NCBI GenBank assembly: GCA_963788285.1
Contig: CAWBGB010000008.1
Coordinates: 310,001 to 374,000, forward strand
From: Alicyclobacillus_A sp963788285
Lineage (GTDB): Bacteria; Bacillota; Bacilli; Alicyclobacillales; Alicyclobacillaceae
Length of the DNA: 64,000 nucleotides
Direction: 5' to 3'
The first letter of the stretch is position 1; each line of letters begins with the position of its first letter. The translations under genes and the position numbers were made by a program. A model generated the notes under the pieces. The model had not been told where the DNA came from, ran no database searches, and saw nothing but the letters and a program-made list of their open reading frames with translations. Shown here piece after piece: positions 54,634 through 63,582 of this stretch.

Positions 54634-56522
54634 ATCGGGTAAGAGGGGGTGACTAACCCCCGTCTTCCCACACCACCGTACGTACCGTCCGGTATACGGC
54701 GGTTCATGTTGTGTAACGAAGTGAGTCGTACCGTTCGACTAAGCTGACAAGTCCTTGGTTGCGCCAATAGGCAATTCCAAGGGCTTTGTTCACTTGTGGC
54801 GTATTTGCGAGGCGCCAATACCCTTTTCGGGAAGCGCTTATGAGTGCTGCCCATTCGTTTGAGATGCCGAGTGCGACTAGATTGCGTTTCTTTGTTTTAG
54901 GTTTCTTCCATTGTTTCAGAAGGCACATCCGTAGTCGTCGGCGTATCCACTCGTCAAGTTCGGCGAAGACACTCCTGGTTTCGGCGTGGCGGTAGTAGCC
55001 GGCCCACCCACGTAAGTAGGCGTTGAGCCGTTCTAGCCTTTGGGCCATCGATTGTCCCCTGCTTCGTTTCGTTAGTTCACGGACTTTGTCCTTGAAGCGC
55101 TTGAGGGACTTGGGGGCTACTCGGATTTTCGGCCGTTGGTGCCACGTGAATGAGAAACCCAGAAATTTGCGCTTCCAGGGTCGGTCTACCGCACTCTTTT
55201 CCACATTTACCCTGAGCTTTAATCGTCCTTCTACAAATCTTCGCACACTCTCCATGACCCGTTCTCCTGCTCGACGACTGCGGACGTAGACATTACAGTC
55301 ATCTGCATAACGGGCGAATCGGTGCCCTCGGCGCATAAGTTCCTTGTCCAGGTCATCCAGCATAATGTTCGCCAGTAGCGGACTCAGCGGTCCGCCTTGC
55401 GGAACACCCTCGTCTGTTGTTACGCAGACTCCGTTGCACATGACACCGGCTTCTAGATATCGCCTAATGAGCCGTAACACTCGTTTGTCCTTAACTTTTC
55501 GGGCCACTCTTGCCATCAGCATGTCGTGGTTTACTCGGTCAAAGAATTGAGCAAGGTCGAGGTCTACAACCCAGCGATATCCTTGGGCGATGTAGCTTTG
55601 TGCCTGTTTCACTGCCTGGTGAGCACTATATCCTGGTCGGAACCCGTAGCTGTACGGTGAAAATTCTGGGTCGAAGATGGGTGTGAGCACTTGCAGAAGG
55701 GCCTGTTGAATCAGGCGGTCAAGCACCGCTGGTATCCCCAACATCCGTTTGCCACCGTCTGGTTTCGGGATTTCGACTCGACGTACGGGCATCGGTTGGT
55801 AGGTTCCACGAAGGAGTTCGTCACGGATGCGCGTCCAGTTGTCCATCAGGAAGGGTCGAAGGGATTTTATCTCCATTCCATCGACGCCTGCCGCACCCTT
55901 GTTCTTCTCCACACGGCGCAGGGCCGAGAGCAGGTTCTCCCGCTCTACTACCTGTCCCATCAGGTTCGCACAATTCGCTTCGCGGGTTGGTTCGTTGGGT
56001 CGTACCGGAGAGAAACTCGGCGCTTCCTCGGTCCCCCGTGGATTCACCACTTCCTCCCGAGGATAGCTCCCTTTCGGGATATTCGGCTGTCTATGCTTCT
56101 CTCTCGAACTTGCCATGAACAACCCTCACAATCATGTTCAGTCCTTCCCTGCTCTGGCGTCCCTTTGCAGGTACTATGACCTCTGCTGACTCCTGTCCGT
56201 TCAGCGCCACCTTTCGATGGCGGTTACCAGCTTTGCTGGCGTTCCGGGCAGGCCTCCCCGGGTAAGAGCGTCGTCTTTCCCTCCACATACCCACTCCATC
56301 TACTCTCGACAGCCTTCGGTAGTAAGGGCTTTGTCTTGGTGTGCAGACTTACCCAGCTGTCGCTAGCCTCAATTGGAGTTCGTGAACCTTGGGCCGGAGG
56401 TTTGCCGCCGCCTTCCTTCAGATCCCATCTCACGATGGGCACCTTTGGCTTAAGCTAATGGCTACTGCTACCTTCACCATTCCGGACTTTCACCGTATAG
56501 ACAACGCCCATGCCGGGCGCAC
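54634..56522 (-). mobile_element. Group IIC intron, copy 2 (full-length)
   Basis: Begins GTGCGCCC at 56522 and ends CCCGAT at 54634 (1889 bp). It carries an intact RT gene and the 85-base segment (about 56271-56355) missing in copy 1, bracketed by GGGTAAG and CTTACCC which can pair. The 5' flank is the trhO terminator stem, eight bases away, again a group IIC target. Same orientation as copy 1, about 36 kb apart. Confidence 0.92.
54704..56116 (-). CDS. Group II intron reverse transcriptase/maturase (copy 2)
   Basis: 470 residues, near-identical to copy 1 with about five substitutions (for example LIQQALLQ for LIEQALLQ, GISNEW for GIPNEW). Catalytic YADD in FARYADDCNVYV, thumb/X domain present, no endonuclease domain. 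ATG 56116 with GAGGG upstream. The complete intron around it makes this the likelier active copy. Confidence 0.95.
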   Translation of the reverse strand: MASSREKHRQPNIPKGSYPREEVVNPRGTEEAPSFSPVRPNEPTREANCANLMGQVVERENLLSALRRVEKNKGAAGVDGMEIKSLRPFLMDNWTRIRDELLRGTYQPMPVRRVEIPKPDGGKRMLGIPAVLDRLIQQALLQVLTPIFDPEFSPYSYGFRPGYSAHQAVKQAQSYIAQGYRWVVDLDLAQFFDRVNHDMLMARVARKVKDKRVLRLIRRYLEAGVMCNGVCVTTDEGVPQGGPLSPLLANIMLDDLDKELMRRGHRFARYADDCNVYVRSRRAGERVMESVRRFVEGRLKLRVNVEKSAVDRPWKRKFLGFSFTWHQRPKIRVAPKSLKRFKDKVRELTKRSRGQSMAQRLERLNAYLRGWAGYYRHAETRSVFAELDEWIRRRLRMCLLKQWKKPKTKKRNLVALGISNEWAALISASRKGYWRLANTPQVNKALGIAYWRNQGLVSLVERYDSLRYTT

Positions 56523-56530
56523 ACATAAAA

Positions 56531-56554
56531 AGAGCCAACGTTACCGTTGGCTCT
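56531..56554 (-). terminator. trhO terminator, intron target
   Basis: AGAGCCAACG/CGTTGGCTCT stem with a four-base loop and TTTTAT on the minus strand. The trhO stop codon lies in the loop. Intron copy 2 starts eight bases downstream. Confidence 0.9.
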
Positions 56555-57479
56555 GTAGTGCCAGTTCTCTACATTCATCCGAACAAAATCCCTCGTGTTC
56601 AGCTTCACACGCTTCACAGCAAATGTGTTGTTTATGACACGGTGGATAAGCGCAATTGATGTATCGGTCTTCCGGCTTTCCACAGTGATGACACTTGCCC
56701 ACCACCTTGTCTTCCAACCGGTTGACGCGCACCGAGATGCGCTCGTCAAAGACGTAACATTTGCCTTCAAACCCTTCCCCCTGCACCTCGGGGTCCTGGC
56801 CGTACCGGATGATTCCCCCGTGCAGCTGCGAAACGTCCTGAAAACCTTCACGCAACAGAAAGCCAGACAGTTTCTCGCACCGAATGCCGCCTGTACAGTA
56901 CATGATGACCTTCTTGTCTTTGTACTGTGTGAGATTCTCGCGGATCCACTGGGGCATCTCACGAAACGTCCTGACGTTCGGGCGAATCGCCCCTTTGAAG
57001 TGCCCAATGTCATATTCGTAGTCGTTGCGAGCGTCGAGCACAATGACGTCTTCGCGGTTCATCATTTCGTAGAACTCTTTCGGCTCGAGGTACTTGCCCG
57101 TTAATTGATTCGGGTCGATATCGTCTTCGAGTCCAAGATGCACAATTTCCTTTCGAGGCCGCACAGACAAGCGCTTGAATACATGTCCGTTGGTCGGCTC
57201 GATTTTGAATTCCATGTCGCGAAACCTCGGATCTGCATGCATGTGCATCATATACTGTCCGGTTTGCGACACGGTGCCCGACACCGTTCCGTTAATGCCT
57301 TCGTGCGCCACCAGGATTCGCCCACGCAGACCCACTGCCTTGCAGAACTCCAAGTGGTCTTTCGCGAATTCCTGGGGGTTATCAATCTTTACGTACTTGT
57401 AGTACAAGAGCACTTGGTACGCTTGTGTTTCTCCGTCGTTCACTCTACATTCACCCGTCCGTTCCAATGTTGTCATCAT
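56541..57479 (-). CDS. trhO: tRNA uridine(34) hydroxylase, rhodanese family
   Basis: Oxygen-dependent hydroxylation of wobble uridine in tRNA. 312 residues: N-terminal ferredoxin-like domain (VAHEGINGTVSGTVSQTGQY), rhodanese domain with the active Cys in IMYCTGGIRCEKLSGFLL, and a C-terminal Cys-rich tail (CHHCGKPEDRYINC, CCEACEAEHEGFC). ATG 57479 overlaps the hemQ stop (ATGA), so translation is probably coupled; a GTG 12 codons later is an alternative. Confidence 0.92.
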   Translation of the reverse strand: MMTTLERTGECRVNDGETQAYQVLLYYKYVKIDNPQEFAKDHLEFCKAVGLRGRILVAHEGINGTVSGTVSQTGQYMMHMHADPRFRDMEFKIEPTNGHVFKRLSVRPRKEIVHLGLEDDIDPNQLTGKYLEPKEFYEMMNREDVIVLDARNDYEYDIGHFKGAIRPNVRTFREMPQWIRENLTQYKDKKVIMYCTGGIRCEKLSGFLLREGFQDVSQLHGGIIRYGQDPEVQGEGFEGKCYVFDERISVRVNRLEDKVVGKCHHCGKPEDRYINCAYPPCHKQHICCEACEAEHEGFCSDECRELALQSQR

Positions 57480-58222
57480 ACTTGCAGCAGACGTTCCAAG
57501 GTTGCGTCCGTCAACTTGTTTCCGACCAGGAACGGTCCAAACTCACCAAACCGCGCACTCGCTTCATCAAAACGCATCTCGTACACCAATTTCTTAAACT
57601 GCAGTGCATCATCGCTGAAGAGGATGACCCCCCATTCCCAGTCATCCAGGCCGACAGACCCCGTTATGATTTGCGTCACCTTACCTGCATACGTCCTCCC
57701 AATCATGCCGTGGCTCTTCATCATTTCCCGACGTTCATCCATCGACAACATGTACCAATTATCCTTGCCTTGACGGCGTTTGTTCATTGGGTAGAAGCAC
57801 ACGTACTGTGTGTCTGGAAGCGTGGGCTTTAATCGGCTCTGCAGGTACGGGTCTGAGTCGACATCGACACCCGGTTTGGCCAAATATGCACTGAGTTCGA
57901 CGATGGACACATAAGAGTACGTAGCAATCGTAAAGTCCGCAAAGCGCGTTTTTTGGAAGCGGGCCTTGACTTCATTGAGCTCATCGAGGGTTGGGCGCAT
58001 GTGCAAGAATAACAAATCCGCCTTGTGCCCTGCAATCGCGTACTGCCCGTAGGCCCCCCGCTTGTTCGTTGCGTCGTGCGCGAATTCCCTACACAAGCTG
58101 AGCAGCTCGTCCAACGCTTGTCGACGATCCGCCGCACTCGCGGCTTTCCAGGCAGACCAATCCACTCTGCGAAAATCGTGATACGTATACCAACCTTCTA
58201 TCGTTTGCACGGCTTCATTCAT
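57476..58222 (-). CDS. hemQ: Coproheme decarboxylase HemQ/ChdC
   Basis: Last step of the coproporphyrin-dependent heme pathway of Gram-positive bacteria. 248 residues of the chlorite-dismutase fold. The catalytic Tyr region is VCFYPMNKRRQGKDNWYML and the heme-binding His is in MMKSHGMIGRTYAG. ATG 58222 has GGAGAG upstream. Directly upstream of trhO with a four-base overlap. Heme made here could serve the heme-copper oxidase whose genes are damaged at 22-26 kb. Confidence 0.93.
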   Translation of the reverse strand: MNEAVQTIEGWYTYHDFRRVDWSAWKAASAADRRQALDELLSLCREFAHDATNKRGAYGQYAIAGHKADLLFLHMRPTLDELNEVKARFQKTRFADFTIATYSYVSIVELSAYLAKPGVDVDSDPYLQSRLKPTLPDTQYVCFYPMNKRRQGKDNWYMLSMDERREMMKSHGMIGRTYAGKVTQIITGSVGLDDWEWGVILFSDDALQFKKLVYEMRFDEASARFGEFGPFLVGNKLTDATLERLLQV

Positions 58223-58420
58223 AGCTCGAGCTCTCCTTCACCGAATACATTCCATAGCTCTACAAGCGTGTGTCCAATTTTTACTCCTTTTTTGCACAAC
58301 CTACTCAGGCGTCTTGCAACACGCCCGCCTCCTATAAAAGTACCGCAATGGCTCATAGCACACAAATGTTTTGACCATACACCATGACAATCGCCACGAA
58401 ACTGTCACGATAGAGCCATG

Positions 58421-58450
58421 AAAAACGGGCCGTTCCTGACCGGAGGGCCC
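58421..58450 (-). terminator. Terminator of the sulfocyanin-like gene
   Basis: GGGCC...GGCCC stem followed by GTTTTTC on the minus strand, 25 bases past the stop. Confidence 0.7.
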
Positions 58451-58473
58451 AACTGTCCGCTACATGACATGCC

Positions 58474-59043
58474 TCAGCCTTGGTGCTGTATGTAGATTCT
58501 TGGACTAGCGAGGTTTCGAGACACCGTAAACGTGGCCCACATTCCGGAATCTCTATGTCCACGAACCCCACAGACCATCGCGTATCGTCCTTCCTGATCC
58601 GCCGTGAACGAAAACCGCTGCTTGACTCCGGTCGGGCTCCCGCGGGCGGCATCTCGACTCGCCGCTCCAGCCAACGCAGGTTGCTCAGCACCGACGCTGG
58701 CAAATGGAGCAATCACCGCACTGTGCCGTTCTCCCTTCAGCGCATTCAGAAATACAACATCGACAGTCCAACCTGGCGGGACCACGACGTTCATCACACC
58801 GTTTCGGTACCCGTTGACGTTCTTTTCGCCGTTTACGCCCGCAATCCATTTCAGTTGCACGTGGTGGTTGAGGTGGTCTATGCGCATCCATTCTGATGTG
58901 GCCATTTCACTGCTGCTCCCAGCGAACATGCCACTACTACCAATGCTGTTGCTCACATGAGAACCCGCAGGCCCTTGCGTACAGCCAGATATACTGAGGA
59001 CAACCGTCAACATTCCAACTACCCATGCGCATTTTCCGGTCAT
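58474..59043 (-). CDS. Sulfocyanin-like blue-copper lipoprotein
   Basis: 189 residues. The N terminus is a lipoprotein signal (VVGMLTVVLSISGC, lipobox LSISGC), so the protein should be tethered outside the membrane. The cupredoxin copper ligands are seen: His in LKGERHSAVIAPF and the C-x-x-x-x-H-x-x-x-x-M loop VCGVRGHRDSGMWATFTV, characteristic of sulfocyanin. Sulfocyanins pass electrons to terminal oxidases in acidophiles. ATG 59043 sits right after a G-rich AAGGGGGGGGAGG; ATG 59070 is an alternative. Monocistronic, next to hemQ. Confidence 0.82.
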   Translation of the reverse strand: MTGKCAWVVGMLTVVLSISGCTQGPAGSHVSNSIGSSGMFAGSSSEMATSEWMRIDHLNHHVQLKWIAGVNGEKNVNGYRNGVMNVVVPPGWTVDVVFLNALKGERHSAVIAPFASVGAEQPALAGAASRDAARGSPTGVKQRFSFTADQEGRYAMVCGVRGHRDSGMWATFTVSRNLASPRIYIQHQG

Positions 59044-59198
59044 CCTCCCCCCCCTTTTGCCTGTCCGCATTTTTTCGTAGTGTCTGCGCGGCGGAAGGAA
59101 TCTATGCGGTGCACCAGTCCACAAAGGCGGATCAGCGGAATTTTTCAATTGCCTGAAGTTATAATAGAGTCAGCCCACGCGGACTGGGAGGAATCTGG

Positions 59199-59968
59199 AT
59201 GTCTTCGAACACTACCTACACTTTAACTCGCACATCGGACGGCAAAAGCCAGAAAGCATCGTGAATCGCTGGACCGCGTGCCCATTTTGTGACCGCTCTC
59301 AACTGTCTGGAATTCTTGCAGAAGAAGGCAACATCATCTGGTTGAAAAACAAGTATCCCGTACTGGAAGATACGTTGCAGACCGTCCTAATTGAAAACCG
59401 ATCAATGTGACTCCGACCTATCCCTGTACACACCAGATCATTTACACCGACTGTTCCGTTTCGCGTTCGCCAAATGGCAGGACATGTCGAGCAGCGGAGA
59501 CTACGCCTCCGTCTTGTTTTACAAAAACCACGAGCCATACTCCGGCAGAACCATTCGTCCCCACACATGCAGATTGTCGGATTGAAGCATGTGGACGCCA
59601 TGCAACATGTGAAAGAACCTCATTTTACAGGAATTGTAATCGCACAGCGGCAAGGGATGGAGTTGAACGTATCCACCCTGCCGCGCGTCGGATTTGTAGA
59701 ATTCAACGTTCTTCTGAACGACCTTCGATATCTCGACGACTGCGCCGATTTCACGCAAATCGCGGTGCACTACATCATGAACCACTTGAACCGCAACTGC
59801 AACAGTTACAATCTGTTTTTCTACGAATTCAACGGCAAGCGGAGGGTGAAAATTGTCCCTCGCTTCGTCACTTCACCATTGTATGTAGGATTTGGCATCC
59901 CGCAAGTGTCAGACCGCATCTACGAAGTCGCGGAGGAAAGCGCCGAGCACAAACGCCTAACCGCGTAA
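59199..59968 (+). pseudogene. DUF4931 (HIT/GalT-like) protein, three frameshifts
   Basis: Related to galactose-1-phosphate uridylyltransferases. Pieces in order: HYLHFNSHIGRQKPESIVNR, CPFCDRSQLSGILAEEGNII, LYTPDHLHRLFRFAFAKWQD, and PHMQIVGLKHVDAMQHVKEP to the stop at 59968. Frame breaks lie at codon 2 (about 59202), near 59395 and near 59556; each is fixed by one base. GGGAGG precedes ATG 59199. The last 12 bases overlap the convergent HAD gene. Confidence 0.8.
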
Positions 59969-61093
59969 CACCTTTGCAAGGTCGAGAACGTTGTCGAGAA
60001 TGTACTCACACCTCAGTTGTTCAAACGTCTGACGAGCTTGTGCGCCGGTCAGACCCGTCAACACAGCGGCAAAGTGACACCCCATGGACCTTGCAGCTTT
60101 CCAGTCCGCCACCGAGTCGCCAACGATGAGAATCCTTTGGCCCACCTCGGTCGGAAGCGGTAACGACTGTGAGAGAGCGGATTCGGCGTCGGCGCCGAGC
60201 CAACTTTTCACGTATGAGAAGGGGTGCGGCTTCGACAAGGGCCGCAAATGAGGGTACCGCTGCTCCGTTTGGCGTACGTCTGAGGCCGTCGTGATCCGGT
60301 TTTTCGGGAAGTGCCGTTCCCACCCGTACACGTGAAAGGGTACTTCCGTTTCAATCTGCGGACGCCCGGTCGCGACGCCAAGTGTTGCACCCGTTTGTTT
60401 ACAATGTTCAAACAGCGCTGCGAGCGATTCCGGATCTGCCAGGGGAATTTCTTGCTGGACGAACCCACTTTTTCCGACGGAAGGCCCATTACTGTATTCA
60501 TCACCCAAATACCAGGCCTGAAACACATCGACACCCAGGTCGTACACGGTCTGCAAGTTATTGACCAACTGCCCCTTGTGTTCGAACAATTCAGCAAACC
60601 ACTGCTCAATGCGGGAGAACATCGCAGCTCTATCGGTGCAATCCCTAAAACTTTGAGAGAACTTAGCGAACGCTTCTGCCCGGATGCGGCACCCGTGTTC
60701 TCTCAAAACAGCGCCGACGGCGCGGATGGACTCGTGTCCCCAGGGCTCGTCCAGCGCCTTCCGAACCTGCGGCCAATGCTCCTTGGAGGTTGAAACCTCG
60801 CGTAGCAGACCGTACCACTGGTACATGAACTGCAGGTACACCATATCCCAGTTTGCGTTGACACCGGCCGACTTCATGGTATCGAGCACAGCATCGTCAG
60901 AAAACACCGCGGATCGAATGAGCCGGATTTGTTTATCGTCTGGTTGCACCGTGAAATCCGGCAGTCCATCGACACGCAATCCCAACCAGTCGTCGCTACA
61001 AAGCATCTCGTAAATGGTCAGTGCAGATGCGTCAAAGTACCGCTCTTCACTCAACATAACACCGTCGATATCAAACAGGATGGTTGAATACAC
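59957..61093 (-). CDS. HAD-family hydrolase
   Basis: Soluble phosphatase-like protein, about 378 residues. Motif I is TILFDIDGVML with the nucleophilic Asp pair; motif II is in GATLGVATGRPQIE; motif IV is RILIVGDSVADWKAARSMGC. A large helical cap lies between (about residues 20-220). GTG 61093 is favoured because AAGGGGG lies about six bases upstream; the preceding codon is also GTG. Substrate unknown. Confidence 0.85.
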   Translation of the reverse strand: MYSTILFDIDGVMLSEERYFDASALTIYEMLCSDDWLGLRVDGLPDFTVQPDDKQIRLIRSAVFSDDAVLDTMKSAGVNANWDMVYLQFMYQWYGLLREVSTSKEHWPQVRKALDEPWGHESIRAVGAVLREHGCRIRAEAFAKFSQSFRDCTDRAAMFSRIEQWFAELFEHKGQLVNNLQTVYDLGVDVFQAWYLGDEYSNGPSVGKSGFVQQEIPLADPESLAALFEHCKQTGATLGVATGRPQIETEVPFHVYGWERHFPKNRITTASDVRQTEQRYPHLRPLSKPHPFSYVKSWLGADAESALSQSLPLPTEVGQRILIVGDSVADWKAARSMGCHFAAVLTGLTGAQARQTFEQLRCEYILDNVLDLAKVLRG

Positions 61094-61232
61094 CACTACG
61101 CCCCCTTCGCTCCTTGATAGCATCATATCTCAGTCATTCGTATAATTCATTGTAGAGATTGGAATTTTTGAACGGCGACGCCAGAGTCTCTCCAGTCATG
61201 ACACAACCGTTCATACCGAGGAGGTGCCCGCA

Positions 61233-62156
61233 GTGCAGGAACACACCTTTACCGTTCCTACGTGGGACGGTCAGCAGCTGTTTGTTTATCAGTGGTCCCC
61301 CGACGACGGTTCACCCATTGGGATTTTGCACATTGTCCACGGCATGAGCGAGACGGCCGCCAGGTACGCCCGATTTGCCGCCTGTGCAGCGGGGCACGGC
61401 TACATCGTATACGGACACGACCAGCGTGGGCACGGGCAAACGGCACCATCCCCCGAGCTGCTCGGAGACATTGGTCCTGACGGATTTCGTCGCATGGCCG
61501 AAGACATCAAGACGGTGAATGACGTCATTCGTACGCGGCACCAGGCCCTGCCCGTGTATATCATGGGCCACAGCATGGGCTCCTTTCTCGTGCGTTTGTA
61601 CCTCGGAAAGTACGGAGACACTGTGGCAGGCGCCATCATTTCCGGGACTGGATCTCCTCCACGCATTGCCGTGCGACTCGGCATGCAGCTCGCCAAACGG
61701 GAGATGCGTTCCAAAGGAACCACCGGTCGTAGCAAAGGACTGACACACTTGATCTTTGGCAGATATAACCAATCGTTCAAACCCAATCGAACCGATTTCG
61801 ACTGGCTATCCCGCGACGCCAGTGAAGTCGACCAATACACCCAAAATCCGTACTGTGGACAGCCGTTTACCAACGAATCGTTCTACCACTTCTATGCGGG
61901 TCTACTGGAGACACTGTCCGAACGGACGTTGGCCAACACACCGAAAGACCTGCCGATGTTCATTTTCTCCGGAGAGAAAGATCCGGTGGGCGGACACGGA
62001 AAGGGCGTTCAGAAATACGTCCGCGAACTCTACAACGCTGGATTTTCAGACGTTGCCTTCAAGTTGTACCCAGACGCGCGCCATGAGATGTTGAACGAAC
62101 TCAATCGCGATGAGGTCACCGCAGACATTCTGCATTGGCTGTCAGCACACCAATGA
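61233..62156 (+). CDS. Alpha/beta hydrolase (monoacylglycerol lipase-like)
   Basis: 307 residues. Oxyanion motif LHIVHGMSETAARY, nucleophile elbow YIMGHSMGSFLVRLYL, and the catalytic His in YPDARHEMLNELNRDE, with the acid in FSGEKDPVGGHG. Typical of monoglyceride or lysophospholipase family members. GTG 61233 is preferred over GTG 61224 because GAGGAGG then has eight-base spacing. Confidence 0.88.
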   Translation: MQEHTFTVPTWDGQQLFVYQWSPDDGSPIGILHIVHGMSETAARYARFAACAAGHGYIVYGHDQRGHGQTAPSPELLGDIGPDGFRRMAEDIKTVNDVIRTRHQALPVYIMGHSMGSFLVRLYLGKYGDTVAGAIISGTGSPPRIAVRLGMQLAKREMRSKGTTGRSKGLTHLIFGRYNQSFKPNRTDFDWLSRDASEVDQYTQNPYCGQPFTNESFYHFYAGLLETLSERTLANTPKDLPMFIFSGEKDPVGGHGKGVQKYVRELYNAGFSDVAFKLYPDARHEMLNELNRDEVTADILHWLSAHQ

Positions 62157-62287
62157 AGTGGCCAAGTCGGATGTAGAGACTTCCGTCGAAGCCGCTCACC
62201 CAAAGTCGGATCTCGCGTTCGAGCACATAAAATGCCCCTTCCTGTTTACATTAGGAACTGACGCAACCATGTAAGGAGGGGTGAGAA

Positions 62288-62548
62288 TTGGCGAAAGAAT
62301 CAACCAGTATGCAGTCGCAAAGCCCACTCTCCCAGGCCCAGGCTTCTGTCGCTAAAGCCACGCGCGCAGTTCACCAGGCGGAGTCCCATCCGACCAACAC
62401 CACGGTGGATCAAGCTTCGAATGCCGTCGAGAAGGCCAACAACGCCCTGGAATCAGCTGTCAACTCCGACAACCAAAAAGCGCTTGAAGAGGCCAGCGCC
62501 CAGCTTGCGGATGTGCAAGACACTCTGTCTGACCTGAATCCGTCGTAA
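62288..62548 (+). CDS. Small hypothetical helical protein
   Basis: 86 residues, Ala/Gln/Asn/Ser-rich and low in hydrophobics, with a heptad-like run (VDQASNAVEKANNALESAVN). TTG 62288 with AAGGAGGGG upstream. A hairpin follows. Not recognised; composition resembles small spore or stress proteins. Confidence 0.65.
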   Translation: MAKESTSMQSQSPLSQAQASVAKATRAVHQAESHPTNTTVDQASNAVEKANNALESAVNSDNQKALEEASAQLADVQDTLSDLNPS

Positions 62549-62555
62549 CTCGTGA

Positions 62556-62573
62556 AGGGGCCGTTGGCCCCCT
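62556..62573 (+). terminator. Short hairpin
   Basis: AGGGGCC/GGCCCCT with a GTT-centred loop between convergent genes; no T run. Confidence 0.5.
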
Positions 62574-62585
62574 CTGGATATCCGC

Positions 62586-63356
62586 TCATCCCTCGCAAAC
62601 GACCGCCCATTCGTCCATCGCGAATTGCGTAACTCTGCCTTCGGAGACTTCAATGGAAAATGTTTGTTTCTGTTTTGCGGTGCCCTGGAGTAGATACTGT
62701 TCAACCGACTGTCTGTGCTCCTCGCTTTCTGCCATACGTTCCATCCACGGTTCGAACTCCAGCGTTTTTCTCTTCTGCTCCTGCCGGACCACTGTCAAAC
62801 CTTGTTCCTGGAACGTTCGAATCCACTCCGAGACTTTCAGACACCGCACGTGGCTGATGTCGCGCATCTTTTCAAACGTGTTGAGAAATTGCGCACAGTC
62901 GTCATCTTCTGGAGCCATGTTATCCACCAACAGAAACCGACCGCCCGGTTTTAACACCCTACGGACCTCCGCCACAAACGCCTTTGGATTGGGAAAGTGA
63001 TGTGCTGCGATGCGGCACGTAACCACATCGAAACTCTCATCCAGAAACGGGAGTTGCTCCGCATCTGCAATCACATATCCCACATTCGCGCACCTGTTCT
63101 TCGTCAGGTGACGTCGAGCAGCGGCTAACATGTCTGGCGTGATGTCTGTCGCAAACATCCATGCGACATGAGGAGCCAGTGCCCCCGCCATATGTCCACC
63201 GCCGGTAGCGATATCGAGGCCAATCCACGCCGCATGTGGATGGAGCATCTGAATCAGTTGAGACAGCGACGCCGGATCACCATGCGTACGGCTCGCCACA
63301 TACGACTCTGCCGTTTTTCCAAATTGCTGCTGGACCAATCGTTTTTCATGCTCCAC
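62586..63356 (-). CDS. Class I SAM-dependent methyltransferase (UbiE-like)
   Basis: 256 residues. Motif I GLDIATGGGHMAGALAPHV, the acidic SAM contact in FATDITPDMLAAARRHL, and ADAEQLPFLDESFDVVTCR with LKPGGRFLLVDNM. Substrate unknown; not next to quinone genes. Confidence 0.85.
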   Translation of the reverse strand: MEHEKRLVQQQFGKTAESYVASRTHGDPASLSQLIQMLHPHAAWIGLDIATGGGHMAGALAPHVAWMFATDITPDMLAAARRHLTKNRCANVGYVIADAEQLPFLDESFDVVTCRIAAHHFPNPKAFVAEVRRVLKPGGRFLLVDNMAPEDDDCAQFLNTFEKMRDISHVRCLKVSEWIRTFQEQGLTVVRQEQKRKTLEFEPWMERMAESEEHRQSVEQYLLQGTAKQKQTFSIEVSEGRVTQFAMDEWAVVCEG

Positions 63357-63517
63357 AAGAACACCTCGTTTCGCTAGCTGTCACGTTTATCATAGTGAAT
63401 TCCTCAGCTGTGGTTCATCGGAAGTGTCTGCCTCCCATTGAAAATTCTAATGGCAACACATCAGATGTCGACAAAGTCTGGTCATTTCCGTATCCAGGGT
63501 GTACATTAGTTGAGGTT

Positions 63518-63537
63518 ACATGTGTATATACAGATGT
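63518..63537 (+). promoter_or_regulatory. Palindromic operator candidate upstream of nadC
   Basis: ACATGTGTATATACAGATGT is a near-perfect 20-bp palindrome (one mismatched pair) 45 bases before the nadC start. Position and TGT/ACA arms suit a repressor site; NiaR, which controls NAD genes in Bacillota, is the obvious candidate but I cannot match its matrix here. Confidence 0.45.
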
Positions 63538-63582
63538 TCATACTAAATTATGTTGATTGATTCGCCGCTCGGAGGTGTTCAG

